A stretch of DNA of 30,526 nucleotides from Rhodospirillaceae bacterium (GCA_018660305.1 JABJKO010000127.1:1-30526); one strand, 5' to 3'; shown: positions 15,165 through 24,135, counted from the first letter of the stretch. Translations and numbers: made by a program. Notes: generated by a model from the sequence alone, not told the origin.

Positions 15165-16160
15165 CTAATTGTCATCATCGCCATGATTGCGCCGCCGCCG
15201 TAACAAGGCGCGTCCCTCCGTATGTTGCCAAAAGACCAGCCCGGGGACGTCGATGAGCACTTCCCGAATCCGTATGGCCAGGGATATGGCTATGGAAACG
15301 TCAGGAGACAACCCGACCAGCGCGCCAAGAACAACGAAAGCCCCTTCCTGAACCCCATAGCTGTTGGGAACCACAAAAGCGGCGTCGCTTAACGTGCTGC
15401 TCAAGCTCTTGAGCATCAACGCTTCGAGAATTCCGATGGGATAGCCCAAAAGATAGGCCGCGAGCCATACTTCGCCGGTTTGCAGGATAAGGGCCGCGAG
15501 GCGCCACGACGTGGCGGCGGCCACCCGGGAGCGCTGCCGGTAGAGATCACGGACGATGGCATCGACGTCATCCGCGGTTTCAACCATGTCGGCGAAATAA
15601 TCGGCCTTGGTGACCTTAAGCGCCGATTTCACCATGAAACCGAAAATGCCGGCGCGCTGAACGACGAGGAAACCCGCCACGCCCGCGCCCAATATTGCCA
15701 GCCCGATCAGGGAAGCGACAGCGAGGTCGTTATCGACGGCCATCCAGGCCAGCAGGCTGACTCCGGCGAGACCCCAGAAAATTATGGTGATTACCTGTAC
15801 GGTCTTGTCCACCACCGCGGAGGCGCTGGCGTGACGGGCATCCGTGCCCCACAGGATGAGCGCCCGGGCCTTGACCACTTCGCCGCCGATGGAAGCCACA
15901 GGCAATAGCGTATTGACCGACCGCCCCATCCATTGGGCATAGAACGCCTGCCAGAAATTCGGTGCGTGGTCGGGGCTGAACAGAAGTTGCCAGCATCGCG
16001 CGTTCATCAGGACGGTGGGAAACCAGATCAGCGGCACCAGAAGCAGCGACCAGCCCGACGCGATGAGGAGCCCGGCAATGTCCGAGACTCCCTGCCAGGC
16101 GATAAGCCCGGTCAGCAGGGCGAGCCCGACGATCAGGCCGATATAGGACGCGATTTTCAT
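15165..16160 (-). CDS. hpnL: HpnL, hopanoid-associated membrane protein (LPG synthase transmembrane-like)
   Basis: This 331-aa polytopic membrane protein has about 8-9 hydrophobic segments and belongs to the lysylphosphatidylglycerol-synthase transmembrane / UPF0104 superfamily. That superfamily includes the hopanoid-cluster protein HpnL. Visible family features are a QWMGRSVNTLLPVASIGGEV segment (about 75-95) and the conserved VPNSYGVQEGAFV loop near residue 285. The function is thought to be lipid translocation, but it is not proven. ATG 16160 (MKIASYIGLIVG) places the first helix at the N-terminus. A longer TTG start at 16199 is less likely. It is probably the promoter-proximal gene of the hpn run and is divergent from the glutathione S-transferase across 149 nt. 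Confidence 0.86.
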   Translation of the reverse strand: MKIASYIGLIVGLALLTGLIAWQGVSDIAGLLIASGWSLLLVPLIWFPTVLMNARCWQLLFSPDHAPNFWQAFYAQWMGRSVNTLLPVASIGGEVVKARALILWGTDARHASASAVVDKTVQVITIIFWGLAGVSLLAWMAVDNDLAVASLIGLAILGAGVAGFLVVQRAGIFGFMVKSALKVTKADYFADMVETADDVDAIVRDLYRQRSRVAAATSWRLAALILQTGEVWLAAYLLGYPIGILEALMLKSLSSTLSDAAFVVPNSYGVQEGAFVVLGALVGLSPDVSIAISLAIRIREVLIDVPGLVFWQHTEGRALLRRRRNHGDDDN

Positions 16161-16309
16161 AGGGTTGAGTGCCAAACCGGATGGTGTTGCGCAAATCAAT
16201 GGTGCGGCGCAGTTTTACGGGCCATCGAGTTTCGTTACCAGCGGCAATTGACTTTCTCGGGTCTCTCCGATTGGCTGATCAGAGGTAATTGATTGCGAGG
16301 GGGTAGGGG

Positions 16310-17056
16310 ATGCTTGAGCTCTATCATGCGGGCCTGACCGCCTGTTCCAAGAAAGTCCGGCTGTGCCTTCGGGAAAAAGGGCTCGATTATGTGAGTCACT
16401 ACGTGGAACTGGGCAAGTTTCAGCAGCACGACCCGGATTATCTGAAAATCAATCCCAACGGGCTGGTGCCGACACTGGTTCATGACGGGGTGCCCATAAT
16501 CGAGTCCAGTGTCATCAACGAATATCTCGACGACGTCTTTCCGGATGTGCCGTTGCGGCCGGGCGATGCGGTGGAGCGGGCGTGCATGCGGGTGTGGAAC
16601 AAGCTCGCCGACGAAGCGCTGGGGCCGAATATGGTTGTTGCGTTTTCGGGTCCCAGCAATATCGGCCAGGCGGCGCGCGCGCTGGAGGGCGCTGATATCG
16701 ACGACCGTCTGGCCCGTATACCGCTGATTGAACGGCGTAACGTTATTCATAAGATCGCCCGGCATGGCGGTTTTACCGATGAAGAATTCGCCACCGCCCG
16801 GGAGAAAGCCGGTTTTATCGTTCGCCGCGCTGAGCAGGCCCTTGAGGCCGGCCCGTACCTTGCCGGTCAAAGTTATTCCCTGGCCGATATCAACATGATG
16901 CCCTTCCTCGATCGCTATCGGGAACGGGTGGTTCCGGATGTCTTTACGGAAAAGGAAGTGCCGCGCTTATGCGACTGGTACGAGAGAATGATGGCGCGAC
17001 CGGCGGTGATCGCAACCTGGGCCGATTCAGAAGAGACGCGGGCGCCGGCTGCCTAG
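16310..17056 (+). CDS. Glutathione S-transferase family protein
   Basis: The 248-aa protein has a thioredoxin-like N-terminal domain (residues 1-80) with LYHAGLTACSKKVRLCL, cis-Pro54 in GLVPTL and the glutathione gamma-glutamyl contact Glu65-Ser66 in PIIESSVINEYL. The C-terminal all-helical domain contains LAGQSYSLADINMMPFL, the usual N-capping/hydrophobic-staple region. It may conjugate glutathione to electrophiles or act as a lyase/etherase; the class is not assignable by eye. The potential catalytic position is Ser13 or Cys12 rather than Tyr. AGGGGATG-type ribosome binding is present (GGGGTAGGGG). It is transcribed away from hpnL. Confidence 0.88.
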   Translation: MLELYHAGLTACSKKVRLCLREKGLDYVSHYVELGKFQQHDPDYLKINPNGLVPTLVHDGVPIIESSVINEYLDDVFPDVPLRPGDAVERACMRVWNKLADEALGPNMVVAFSGPSNIGQAARALEGADIDDRLARIPLIERRNVIHKIARHGGFTDEEFATAREKAGFIVRRAEQALEAGPYLAGQSYSLADINMMPFLDRYRERVVPDVFTEKEVPRLCDWYERMMARPAVIATWADSEETRAPAA

Positions 17057-17172
17057 AGCCCCGTAAACAGGTTTTTTACAAACCGTTAACCAATCTACTC
17101 CTAGTTGTTCTGATGTGCCTGTCTGGAACTTGAACTGTTTCACCATCGACCCTCTAGTGAGTATTCGAAAAC

Positions 17173-19362
17173 ATGATTAGCAATCCAGGGCCCGTGTCCC
17201 CTGAAACAAGAGTTGCGTCGTTTGACATGGCGCCGTTACTGGAAGAGCACGAACGCATAGAACGTGCCGGCAAACTTCACTGGTTTCACTGGCTGATCGT
17301 CGGCGCCTCTCTGATCCTGACCCTTTCGGCGTGGTATTTTGTCCAGGCACAGGGTGATGAGAGAATTAGCAATCAGTTCAACCGTGAATCCGACCAGGTC
17401 GTGGAGTTGATTTCGGAACGGATGCGAAAATATGAAGACGCCTTATGGGGCGGTGTCGCGGCCATTCATGCGCGAGACGACAGAATTAGTTATCAGGAAT
17501 GGAAGCGCTTCAGCAAAACGTTGCAGATCGAAAAAAAATACCCGGGCATTAATGGCATCGGCGTTATTCACCATGTTTTACCTGAAGATGTAGCGGCCCA
17601 TCTGGCGGAACATCGGGCGAGCAGGCCGGGTTTCAGGATCCATCCACGCCATAATCGAAACGAGCTTTTTCCCATTACCTTTATCGAGCCGGTCGATATT
17701 AATTCCGCCGCCGTCGGGCTCGACATTGCTCATGAAATCAACCGGTATACGGCCGCCAAAAAGGCGCAGGATACGGGTAAGGCGCAGATCACCGGTCCAA
17801 TTATCCTGGTCCAGGACAAGGAACGAACGCCAGGGTTTCTTTTTTACGCTCCGTATTATGAAGGGGGTTTTTACAACACGGCAAAGGAACGGCGGAAACA
17901 TTTTATCGGGATGGTCTACGCGCCCTTTATTTTCAAGAAATTGATGGAAGGGACCCTGGAAAAGGAAAAACGCCGTGTCGGTATCAGAATCATGGATGGT
18001 GGCGATGTCCTCTATGACGAAAACCGGGTCAGCGAAAAAGATTACGATTCAGACCCTTTGTTCAGGAAGACCGCCGAGGTGCAGATGTTCGGCCGCACCT
18101 GGAATTTCGAGATTTTGAGTACTCTGTCGTTCCGGCAAACCACCGGCGACAATAAACCCTGGATGATTTTGGCGGGCGGTATCGTCATCGATTCACTGCT
18201 TTTCGGTCTCTTCATTTTCCTGGCCCGTTCCAACCGCAGAGCCATTCAGTTCGCCGATAAAATGACCAGGGAATATCAGTCGAAGACGAGTTGGCTCAGT
18301 AATGTGATCGAGTACGCCGTCGATGGCCTGATTACAATTGACGAGAACGGTTTGATAGAAAGCTTCAATCCGGCCTGCGAAGAGATATTCGGCTACAAAG
18401 CCAAAAATGTGATGGGGCAGAACATTAAAATTCTTATGCCCGAGCCGAATCACAGTGAACAAGATCGCTACCCGAACAATTTTCATGACACGGGGGAGAA
18501 GCAGATCACCGGTATTGGCCGTGAAGTCCAGGGCAGAAAGCAGGACGGCACGGTATTTCCTCTGGAACTTTCGGTCAGCGAAATTTCGATCGAAGGCCGC
18601 AGGCTCTATAGCGGCATTGTCCGGGACATTACGGAGCGAAAAAGGGCCGAGGACGAAATCCTGCGCTCAAATATTGAACTGGAGCGGTTTGCCTACATCG
18701 CCTCCCATGATCTGCAGGAACCGTTGCGGATGGTCTCAACGTTTACGGACCTGTTGAGAGAAGATTACAGCGATAAGCTGGATGATCAGGCCAGACAATA
18801 TATGAGCTTTACAACGGATGCGTCGAAACGCATGCGGGCGCTGGTTCTCGATCTGCTTGAGTATTCGCGGGTCGGTGCGGAAGAATCCGGCTTTTCAGAA
18901 TTCGACGGTGAGGCGCAGCTTGAAGCCGTGCTGGAAAATCTCAAAGAGGCCGTCGATGAAACAGGGGCTGAAATTACCATTGACGCCATGCCGACGATCT
19001 TTGCCAACCCGGTTCGGTTCTCTCGCCTTATGCAAAATCTTATTGGTAATGGCATCAAGTATCGGGCGCCGGATAGAACGACCCAAATTCATGTGAGCGC
19101 CGAGGAGAGAGAAAATGACTGGCTGTTTGCCGTCCGCGACAACGGTATCGGTATCAGGCAGGAATATTTTGAGCAGATATTCGTCATCTTTAAGCGGCTC
19201 CACAACAAAAACGAATACACCGGAACCGGTATCGGCCTTGCGATCTGTAAGAAGATAGTCGCCAATTTTGGCGGTCGGCTATGGGTTGAATCGGACGTTG
19301 GTAAAGGCAGTGTGTTTTACTTTACCGTGCCCAAACAAAGGAAATTAAAGAGCGCGGCATGA
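17173..19362 (+). CDS. CHASE-PAS hybrid-less sensor histidine kinase
   Basis: The 729-aa membrane kinase has transmembrane helices at about 37-57 and 330-352 that bracket a periplasmic CHASE domain (YPGINGIGVIHHV, later GFLFYAPYYEGG). A PAS domain at about 375-485 follows, then a HisKA domain with phospho-acceptor His512 in ASHDLQEPLRM. The HATPase domain has N box RLMQNLIGNGIKYR, G1 DNGIGI and G2 GTGIGLA. The DLQEPLR H-box is the type found in phytochrome-like and motility kinases that signal to single-domain regulators. The next gene overlaps by 4 nt and supplies that regulator. CHASE ligands are small molecules; this one is unknown. A possible sigma-70 promoter is TTGAAC (17130) with TCTAGT (17153) at 17-nt spacing. 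Confidence 0.93.
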   Translation: MISNPGPVSPETRVASFDMAPLLEEHERIERAGKLHWFHWLIVGASLILTLSAWYFVQAQGDERISNQFNRESDQVVELISERMRKYEDALWGGVAAIHARDDRISYQEWKRFSKTLQIEKKYPGINGIGVIHHVLPEDVAAHLAEHRASRPGFRIHPRHNRNELFPITFIEPVDINSAAVGLDIAHEINRYTAAKKAQDTGKAQITGPIILVQDKERTPGFLFYAPYYEGGFYNTAKERRKHFIGMVYAPFIFKKLMEGTLEKEKRRVGIRIMDGGDVLYDENRVSEKDYDSDPLFRKTAEVQMFGRTWNFEILSTLSFRQTTGDNKPWMILAGGIVIDSLLFGLFIFLARSNRRAIQFADKMTREYQSKTSWLSNVIEYAVDGLITIDENGLIESFNPACEEIFGYKAKNVMGQNIKILMPEPNHSEQDRYPNNFHDTGEKQITGIGREVQGRKQDGTVFPLELSVSEISIEGRRLYSGIVRDITERKRAEDEILRSNIELERFAYIASHDLQEPLRMVSTFTDLLREDYSDKLDDQARQYMSFTTDASKRMRALVLDLLEYSRVGAEESGFSEFDGEAQLEAVLENLKEAVDETGAEITIDAMPTIFANPVRFSRLMQNLIGNGIKYRAPDRTTQIHVSAEERENDWLFAVRDNGIGIRQEYFEQIFVIFKRLHNKNEYTGTGIGLAICKKIVANFGGRLWVESDVGKGSVFYFTVPKQRKLKSAA

Positions 19363-19805
19363 ATGATGACACCGGAAAATGCGTCGAAATTTTGCTCGTG
19401 GAAGACAATGAGGGGGATGTCTTTCTGACCAAGAGAGCCTTTGAAAAGGCCGGCATCGTCAACAATATCAGCGTTGCGCCCAACGGCGAAATTGCGCTGG
19501 AAATGCTCCGTGGCCAGGAAGGTTATGGGGATGTGCCGAGACCCGATCTTGTTCTGCTGGATGTCAATCTGCCCAAAAAAGACGGCAAACAGGTTCTGTC
19601 GGAACTGAAATCGGATGAAAATCTTCGGCGCATTCCGGTGATAATGCTGACAAGTTCGAACGCGCAGCAGGACATCACCAGCGCCTATGATTTGCACGCT
19701 AGCGGCTACATCCTGAAACCGTCCAATATAGAAAATTTTCATCGGGTCGTGTCGGCCATCGAAAATTTCTGGTTCCGTGCCGTCGTCATGCCGAGCGCGG
19801 TCTGA
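19359..19805 (+). CDS. Single-domain (Rcp1/CheY-like) response regulator
   Basis: This 148-aa receiver domain has no output domain. The acidic pocket is Glu15-Asp16, the phospho-acceptor is Asp68 in LLDVNLPKKDGK, and the switch residues are Thr98 (MLTSS) and Lys120 (YILKP). The GDVFLTKRAFEKAG helix and the extended C-terminus are typical of Rcp1-type partners of DLQEP-kinases. Its ATG overlaps the kinase stop (ATGA), so they are coupled and almost certainly cognate. The output is probably protein-protein contact, possibly a phosphorelay to another protein outside the window. Confidence 0.94.
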   Translation: MNDDTGKCVEILLVEDNEGDVFLTKRAFEKAGIVNNISVAPNGEIALEMLRGQEGYGDVPRPDLVLLDVNLPKKDGKQVLSELKSDENLRRIPVIMLTSSNAQQDITSAYDLHASGYILKPSNIENFHRVVSAIENFWFRAVVMPSAV

Positions 19806-19838
19806 AGCAGCTGAGCGATCCTTACGGCTCTCGGCGTT

Positions 19839-19868
19839 GACTGGACACCCGTGATCCCGGCACGATAG
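19839..19868. repeat. 30-bp direct repeat, left copy flanking the hydrolase pair
   Basis: The 30 bases starting GACTGGACACCCGTGATCCC are identical to 21806-21835. They contain a small hairpin (CGTG-7 nt-CACG). The copy lies 34 nt after the response regulator and 159 nt before the first hydrolase. It may be a remnant of a dispersed palindromic repeat or the edge of a duplicated or inserted segment. Confidence 0.85.
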
Positions 19869-20027
19869 GTGACAGAAAGACAATGGCACGGTCGGCGGTG
19901 GTTGCAACTGGGGGGATCCCAGTGAGACGCGGCCCCCGCAGCTTAAAATTGAATGTATGCCAACGAACCGTTACGCTGTAAGCAAAGTAAATAACCCTGG
20001 ATAACCGGGGTGTTGGGGGAGGGACGC

Positions 20028-20906
20028 ATGACCATAGAAGGCGAGAAATTCGTCGATGTTGGCGGCATCCGGACGCGGTACGTGGAAAAGGGCACGGGCG
20101 AGACCGTCGTGCTGTTCCATGGGGGCAACTTTGGCTCCACCAGCAGCGCCGATGCCATAGAGGATTGGGGACGGACCATCGGCGATCTGGCCCAATGGTG
20201 CCATGTGGTCGCCATCGACAAGCTGGGCCAGGGCTATACGGGCAATCCCAAGACCGATGAAGATTACACCATGGAGGCCGTTGTGGAGCATGGCGGCCAA
20301 ACCCTGCGGGCACTGGGCATTGAAAGTGCTCATCTGGTTGGCCATTCGCGCGGCGGCTATCTGACCTGCCGCTTGACGGTGGATCATCCGGAACTGGTCA
20401 AGTCCTGCATTATCGTCGACAGCAATACCTGCGCGCCGGGTACCGGGACCAACGAAGTTGTTTTCGCCAATATGCCAAAACCCGCACTGACTCTGGAAAG
20501 TCAGCGCTGGGTGCTGGAGCGCTATTCCTATAGCGCCGATTGCGTAACCGACGATTGGCTCGAGGCGCTGGCGGGCATCGCGCAGCAGCAGAAATATGCC
20601 GAAGCCATCGACAAGATGAACAATGAGGGTTTGCAATGGACCAGGTTCCTGCCGGGTCTGCAGACCGATAAGGAAGAGATGTTCGACATTCTACAGTCCC
20701 GCGGCATACAGCGGCCGGTGCTGCAGATCTGGGGTTACAATGATCCCACCGTGTCGCACGCTCAGGCGTTCGAGCTATATCGGATTTTGGCGTCCCAGGA
20801 ACGCCGGGCCCGCTGGCAAATTTTGAACCAGGCGGGTCATTTCAGTTTTCGCGAACAGCCCAAGCGGTTTAACGAGATCGTTCGCAGCTTTGTGACAAAC
20901 GCTTGA
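20028..20906 (+). CDS. Alpha/beta hydrolase (MhpC-like), first of a tandem pair
   Basis: The 292-aa protein has the oxyanion motif LFHGGNFGS (29-37), nucleophile Ser107 in VGHSRGGYL, an acid in WGYNDPT and His271 in AGHFSF. It is closest in pattern to meta-cleavage-product hydrolases and related C-C or ester hydrolases. ATG 20028 is chosen over an upstream GTG because GGGGGAGGGA precedes it and because it gives exactly the same length and gap-free alignment with the next gene. The substrate is unknown. The next gene starts 17 nt after its stop. Confidence 0.88.
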   Translation: MTIEGEKFVDVGGIRTRYVEKGTGETVVLFHGGNFGSTSSADAIEDWGRTIGDLAQWCHVVAIDKLGQGYTGNPKTDEDYTMEAVVEHGGQTLRALGIESAHLVGHSRGGYLTCRLTVDHPELVKSCIIVDSNTCAPGTGTNEVVFANMPKPALTLESQRWVLERYSYSADCVTDDWLEALAGIAQQQKYAEAIDKMNNEGLQWTRFLPGLQTDKEEMFDILQSRGIQRPVLQIWGYNDPTVSHAQAFELYRILASQERRARWQILNQAGHFSFREQPKRFNEIVRSFVTNA

Positions 20907-20923
20907 CGGCCGGAGAAAAACAG

Positions 20924-21802
20924 ATGGATTTTTCACAAGCCAGATTTGTCGACGTGGACGGGATCAATACACGCTACTTCGACAAGGGTGAGGGCGAGAC
21001 GATCGTTCTCTTTCACGGCGGCAATTTCGGATCGCCCCATGGCGCCGACTGTGCCGCCGACTGGAATTTGAATTTCGATGGGCTGGCCAAGGAGTGCCGG
21101 GTTATTGCGGTGGACAAGATCGGTCAGGGCTATACCGATAATCCCGAAACCGATGATTCCTACACCATGGCCCGTGTGGTGCGGCATGCGTTGCGGTTCC
21201 TCGAGGTTCTGGATCTCGGTGATTGCCACATCGTCGGCCATTCGCGCGGCGCCTATCTGACTTGCCGCATGACGCTGGAGGATCCATCGCGGATCAAATC
21301 GAACATCATGGTCGATACCTCGACGCTGGGGCCGGGGCACGGCCGCAATCACATCGTCTTTGCCGATACGCCGCTGCCATTTCTGACGCGGGAAAGCCAG
21401 CGCTGGGTGATGGAGCATTATTCCTATAATTCCAAATGCGTAACCGAAGACTGGCTCGATGAGCTGATGCGGGTTGCCGCGCTACCGAAATATCTGGAAT
21501 CGGTCGAGAAGATGGAGGCGGGCGGGTTGAATGAAAAGGTGTTTCTACCCAATCATAGTCGTCAAAAGTCGGAGACTTTCGACTGGCTCATGGAGCGGGG
21601 CACCGGCAGACCCAATTTTCTAATTTGGGGACACAACGATCCCACGGCCACAATCGATCAGGGTTTTGTCCTGTTCGATATGCTGATTCATAGGGAACCA
21701 CGGACGGAGATGCATGTCTTCAACGAGTCGGGGCATTTTACCTATCGCGAACATCCCGAGGCATTTAACCGTCTGGTACTGGATTACGCGAACAATCTCT
21801 AG
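20924..21802 (+). CDS. Alpha/beta hydrolase (MhpC-like), second of a tandem pair
   Basis: This is a 292-aa paralogue of the preceding gene. Over the first 110 residues, 60 are identical without gaps (hand count). The catalytic elements fall at the same residue numbers: HGGNFGS at 31-37, Ser107 in VGHSRGAYL and His271 in SGHFTY. The acid is in WGHNDPT. ATG 20924 has GGAG 9 nt upstream; a TTG overlapping the previous stop is the weaker alternative. Differences cluster in the cap region (residues about 140-230), so the two may have different substrates or work together on related ones. UbiD follows after a short gap. Confidence 0.88.
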   Translation: MDFSQARFVDVDGINTRYFDKGEGETIVLFHGGNFGSPHGADCAADWNLNFDGLAKECRVIAVDKIGQGYTDNPETDDSYTMARVVRHALRFLEVLDLGDCHIVGHSRGAYLTCRMTLEDPSRIKSNIMVDTSTLGPGHGRNHIVFADTPLPFLTRESQRWVMEHYSYNSKCVTEDWLDELMRVAALPKYLESVEKMEAGGLNEKVFLPNHSRQKSETFDWLMERGTGRPNFLIWGHNDPTATIDQGFVLFDMLIHREPRTEMHVFNESGHFTYREHPEAFNRLVLDYANNL

Positions 21803-21805
21803 CCC

Positions 21806-21835
21806 GACTGGACACCCGTGATCCCGGCACGATAG
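21806..21835. repeat. 30-bp direct repeat, right copy flanking the hydrolase pair
   Basis: Identical to 19839-19868 and in the same orientation, this copy begins 3 nt after the second hydrolase's stop. Together the copies bound a 1.97-kb segment holding only the two hydrolase genes. The sequence after it, up to the ubiD start, loosely resembles that after the left copy (GGTGA..GAAAGA...AATGGC). Confidence 0.85.
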
Positions 21836-21869
21836 ATTTCAGCGTCTCTCGGGTGATGAAAGAAGAATA

Positions 21870-23222
21870 ATGGCGCATAGGGATTTTCGGGATTTTCTGA
21901 ACGATCTGGAGTCAGGCGGGCATCTGCGGAAGATTTCCAAGCCGGTCGATCCAAGAGACATGTCGGCCCTGGGCGAGCAAATACCCGAGGCGACCCTGTT
22001 TGAGAATATTGAGGGCTATCCCGACTGGCGTGTCGCGACGGCGCTGGTCTCGACGCGGGCCCGGCTGGCCGTGGCCATGGGGTGCACGGAAAACCGCATT
22101 GCCTTTGAATTCGAGGAACGGGCCACCAAACCCATCGATCCGGTCGTCGTCGAGGACGCCCCCTGTCAGGAGGTGGTGCTTGAGGGCGATGACGTTGATC
22201 TGACCTCCCTCCCATTGCCTCTGATGCATCTGTTCGATGGTGGAGCCTATATTTCCGGCACTTTCGCCGTGTCGGAGGATCCGGAACATGGCCCCAATGT
22301 GGGCTGTTACCGGCTCATGTACCGCTCGCCCAAGGAAACCGGCATCGATCTGGTGTCACCGTCGGACATGCGTTTCTACTACCAGCGGGCGCTCGATGAG
22401 GGAAAACCTCTGCCCATTGCCATTGCGGTCGGCGTTCATCCGTTGGACATGCTGGCGGCATCCTACAAGGCACCCATTGATTCCAGTGAGCTGGCGCTGG
22501 CCGGCGCCTTGCGGGGTGAAGCCCTGCGCATGGTCAAATGCAAAACCCTCGATCTGAAAGTCCCGGCCGACGCCGAACTGGTTCTGGAGGGCGAGCTGTT
22601 GCCCGTCGGATGGACCGCGGACGAAGGGCCGTTTGGTGAGTTCAGCCAAATCTCCGGCGATGTAAAATGGAATCCGATCTTTCGAGTCAAATGCATCACC
22701 CACCGCCGCAATCCGATTTTTTATATGCTCCAGATGCCCTGGGAAAACGATTGGCTGGCGGCTCCCGTCACCGAGGCGGCGGGGTTGCAGGCGCTGCGCA
22801 TCGCCAGCGTCCAGCCTGTGGATATTCGGGCGCCGGTGGGGTCCTGCGGTTACTGGTCGCTGATTGCCTCCATCCGTAAGCGGCCGGGCGAAGGCAAGAA
22901 CGCGGTGGCGGCGCTTCTGTCGGTGGCCGAGGTCAAGCACGTGATTGTCACCGACGACGATATTAATATTCATGATCCCGACGATATCGACTGGGCCATC
23001 GCCTTTCGGGTTCAGGCCGATGAGGACACGGTGATCATAAGGGGCGCGCGGGCCAAGCATATCGATCCCAGCGTTAAATCATGGGAACTTGGCAAGGGCG
23101 GCCTGCCGACGACGGCGAAGCTTGGCATCGACGCAACCATTCCCGAAGGGGTGCCCAAAATTCTCTATCGCCGTATTAAGAATTATCGCCGCGATAAAGT
23201 CCGGCTGGAGGATTACGAATGA
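21870..23222 (+). CDS. UbiD family prenylated-FMN-dependent (de)carboxylase
   Basis: This 450-aa cytoplasmic enzyme shows UbiD landmarks. They are the N-terminal FRDFLNDLESGGHLRKI, the metal/prFMN site PNVGCYRLMYRS (Asn143, Arg148), LVLEGE (Glu240) and DEGPFGEFSQISGD (Glu252/Glu257), with DDDINIHDPDDIDWAIAFR in the C-terminal domain. It reversibly decarboxylates aromatic or alpha,beta-unsaturated acids using prenylated FMN made by UbiX, which is not in the window. The setting (two MhpC-like hydrolases upstream, small protein downstream) suggests a catabolic enzyme rather than ubiquinone synthesis. The ATG at 21870 has only a weak GAAAGAAG ribosome binding site. Its stop overlaps the next ATG by 4 nt. 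Confidence 0.93.
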   Translation: MAHRDFRDFLNDLESGGHLRKISKPVDPRDMSALGEQIPEATLFENIEGYPDWRVATALVSTRARLAVAMGCTENRIAFEFEERATKPIDPVVVEDAPCQEVVLEGDDVDLTSLPLPLMHLFDGGAYISGTFAVSEDPEHGPNVGCYRLMYRSPKETGIDLVSPSDMRFYYQRALDEGKPLPIAIAVGVHPLDMLAASYKAPIDSSELALAGALRGEALRMVKCKTLDLKVPADAELVLEGELLPVGWTADEGPFGEFSQISGDVKWNPIFRVKCITHRRNPIFYMLQMPWENDWLAAPVTEAAGLQALRIASVQPVDIRAPVGSCGYWSLIASIRKRPGEGKNAVAALLSVAEVKHVIVTDDDINIHDPDDIDWAIAFRVQADEDTVIIRGARAKHIDPSVKSWELGKGGLPTTAKLGIDATIPEGVPKILYRRIKNYRRDKVRLEDYE

Positions 23223-23416
23223 GCCCGCTGGCCACCAAACTCGCGGCAGAGCTAGAAGCCGAACCGACGCAGTTCCATGATCTTGTGGATTCCCATCGGG
23301 ACGAGGCCTGGCGTGAATTTCTGACCGCCTGGGGTGAAATGCGCGAAGCAGGTATCCTCGGCCGCGCCGATGACGGCTGTTACTATGTCGGTGATCCGCC
23401 GCCGGAAACGGATTAG
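23219..23416 (+). CDS. Small 65-aa protein translationally coupled to UbiD (winged-helix-like)
   Basis: The ATG overlaps the ubiD stop as ATGA, so it is translated with UbiD. The product (LATKLAAELEAEPTQFHDLV, then WREFLTAWGEMREAGILGR and a YYVG end) has the helix-turn-helix plus short beta-hairpin rhythm of small winged-helix domains. It lacks the cysteines of VdcD-type decarboxylase subunits. It could be a small partner subunit or regulator of the decarboxylase. No family name can be given with confidence. Confidence 0.72.
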   Translation: MSPLATKLAAELEAEPTQFHDLVDSHRDEAWREFLTAWGEMREAGILGRADDGCYYVGDPPPETD

Positions 23417-23430
23417 CCAGGCCCGTATTT

Positions 23431-24135
23431 GTGTCTGCCAATTCTGATCAATCCTCTGCCTATGTGCTGACCCCACCGGATCAGATCTTTCCGTTGACGC
23501 GGCATTTTTCGTACTGGCTGACACCGGTGCTGATGCGAACCCCGCTGACGCCCAATCAGGTCACCGCCCTGTCTCTGCTGGCCGGTCTAGGTGGCGCTTG
23601 CGGCTTCGCTCAGGGGACGTGGATCGGTGGGGTCTGGGGCGGCGCCCTGCTGGTCCTGTGCTACACCCTGGACAATTGCGATGGCGAGATCGCGCGCCTC
23701 AAGAAACTGTCCTCGGAATGGGGCGCCCATTTTGACGATGTGGTTGACTGGCTGGTGGATGGCGCTTTCTTCGCAGCCTTGGGATACGGGACGTATGTGG
23801 CAACGGGCAACATAATCTGGTTGTGGCTGGGCCTCGCCGCCACGGCCGGAGCGACCATCGATTACGGGATAGATCTGATCCTCAATGCCCGGGCCAGGAA
23901 TGATCCGGCGGAAAAATCGCGGGAGCAAGAGGCAACGGACGTGCGCAAGCCGGAGGACTGGCGCGATTGGCTGATCTATATTTTTCACAAGCTCAGCCGT
24001 GCCGATTTTTGTGTGATCGTCCTCACCCTGGCGGTTTTCGATATTGCCTGGATCCTGGTGCCGCTGGGTGCCATCGGGGCTCAGGCCTACTGGATCACGG
24101 ATCTCTTTAAACGCGCCCGGGGCTGGCACACCTAG
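23431..24135 (+). CDS. CDP-alcohol phosphatidyltransferase (second in window)
   Basis: This 234-aa membrane protein has the full signature D81-x2-D84-G85-x2-A88-R89-x8-G98-x3-D102-x3-D106 and about five hydrophobic helices. A charged cytoplasmic loop (about 155-180, KSREQEATDVRKPEDWRDW) is longer than in the hpn-linked enzyme. The start is a GTG at 23431, 14 nt after the small UbiD-linked gene; no ATG fits before the first helix. It should make a phospholipid head-group linkage at the inner membrane; the alcohol is unknown. It precedes a sulfatase by 9 nt, so the two are probably co-transcribed. Confidence 0.87.
   Translation: MSANSDQSSAYVLTPPDQIFPLTRHFSYWLTPVLMRTPLTPNQVTALSLLAGLGGACGFAQGTWIGGVWGGALLVLCYTLDNCDGEIARLKKLSSEWGAHFDDVVDWLVDGAFFAALGYGTYVATGNIIWLWLGLAATAGATIDYGIDLILNARARNDPAEKSREQEATDVRKPEDWRDWLIYIFHKLSRADFCVIVLTLAVFDIAWILVPLGAIGAQAYWITDLFKRARGWHT

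Noticed and set aside
19839..21835. CRISPR array
   Set aside because: There are only two repeat copies, almost 2 kb apart, with genes between them and no cas genes.
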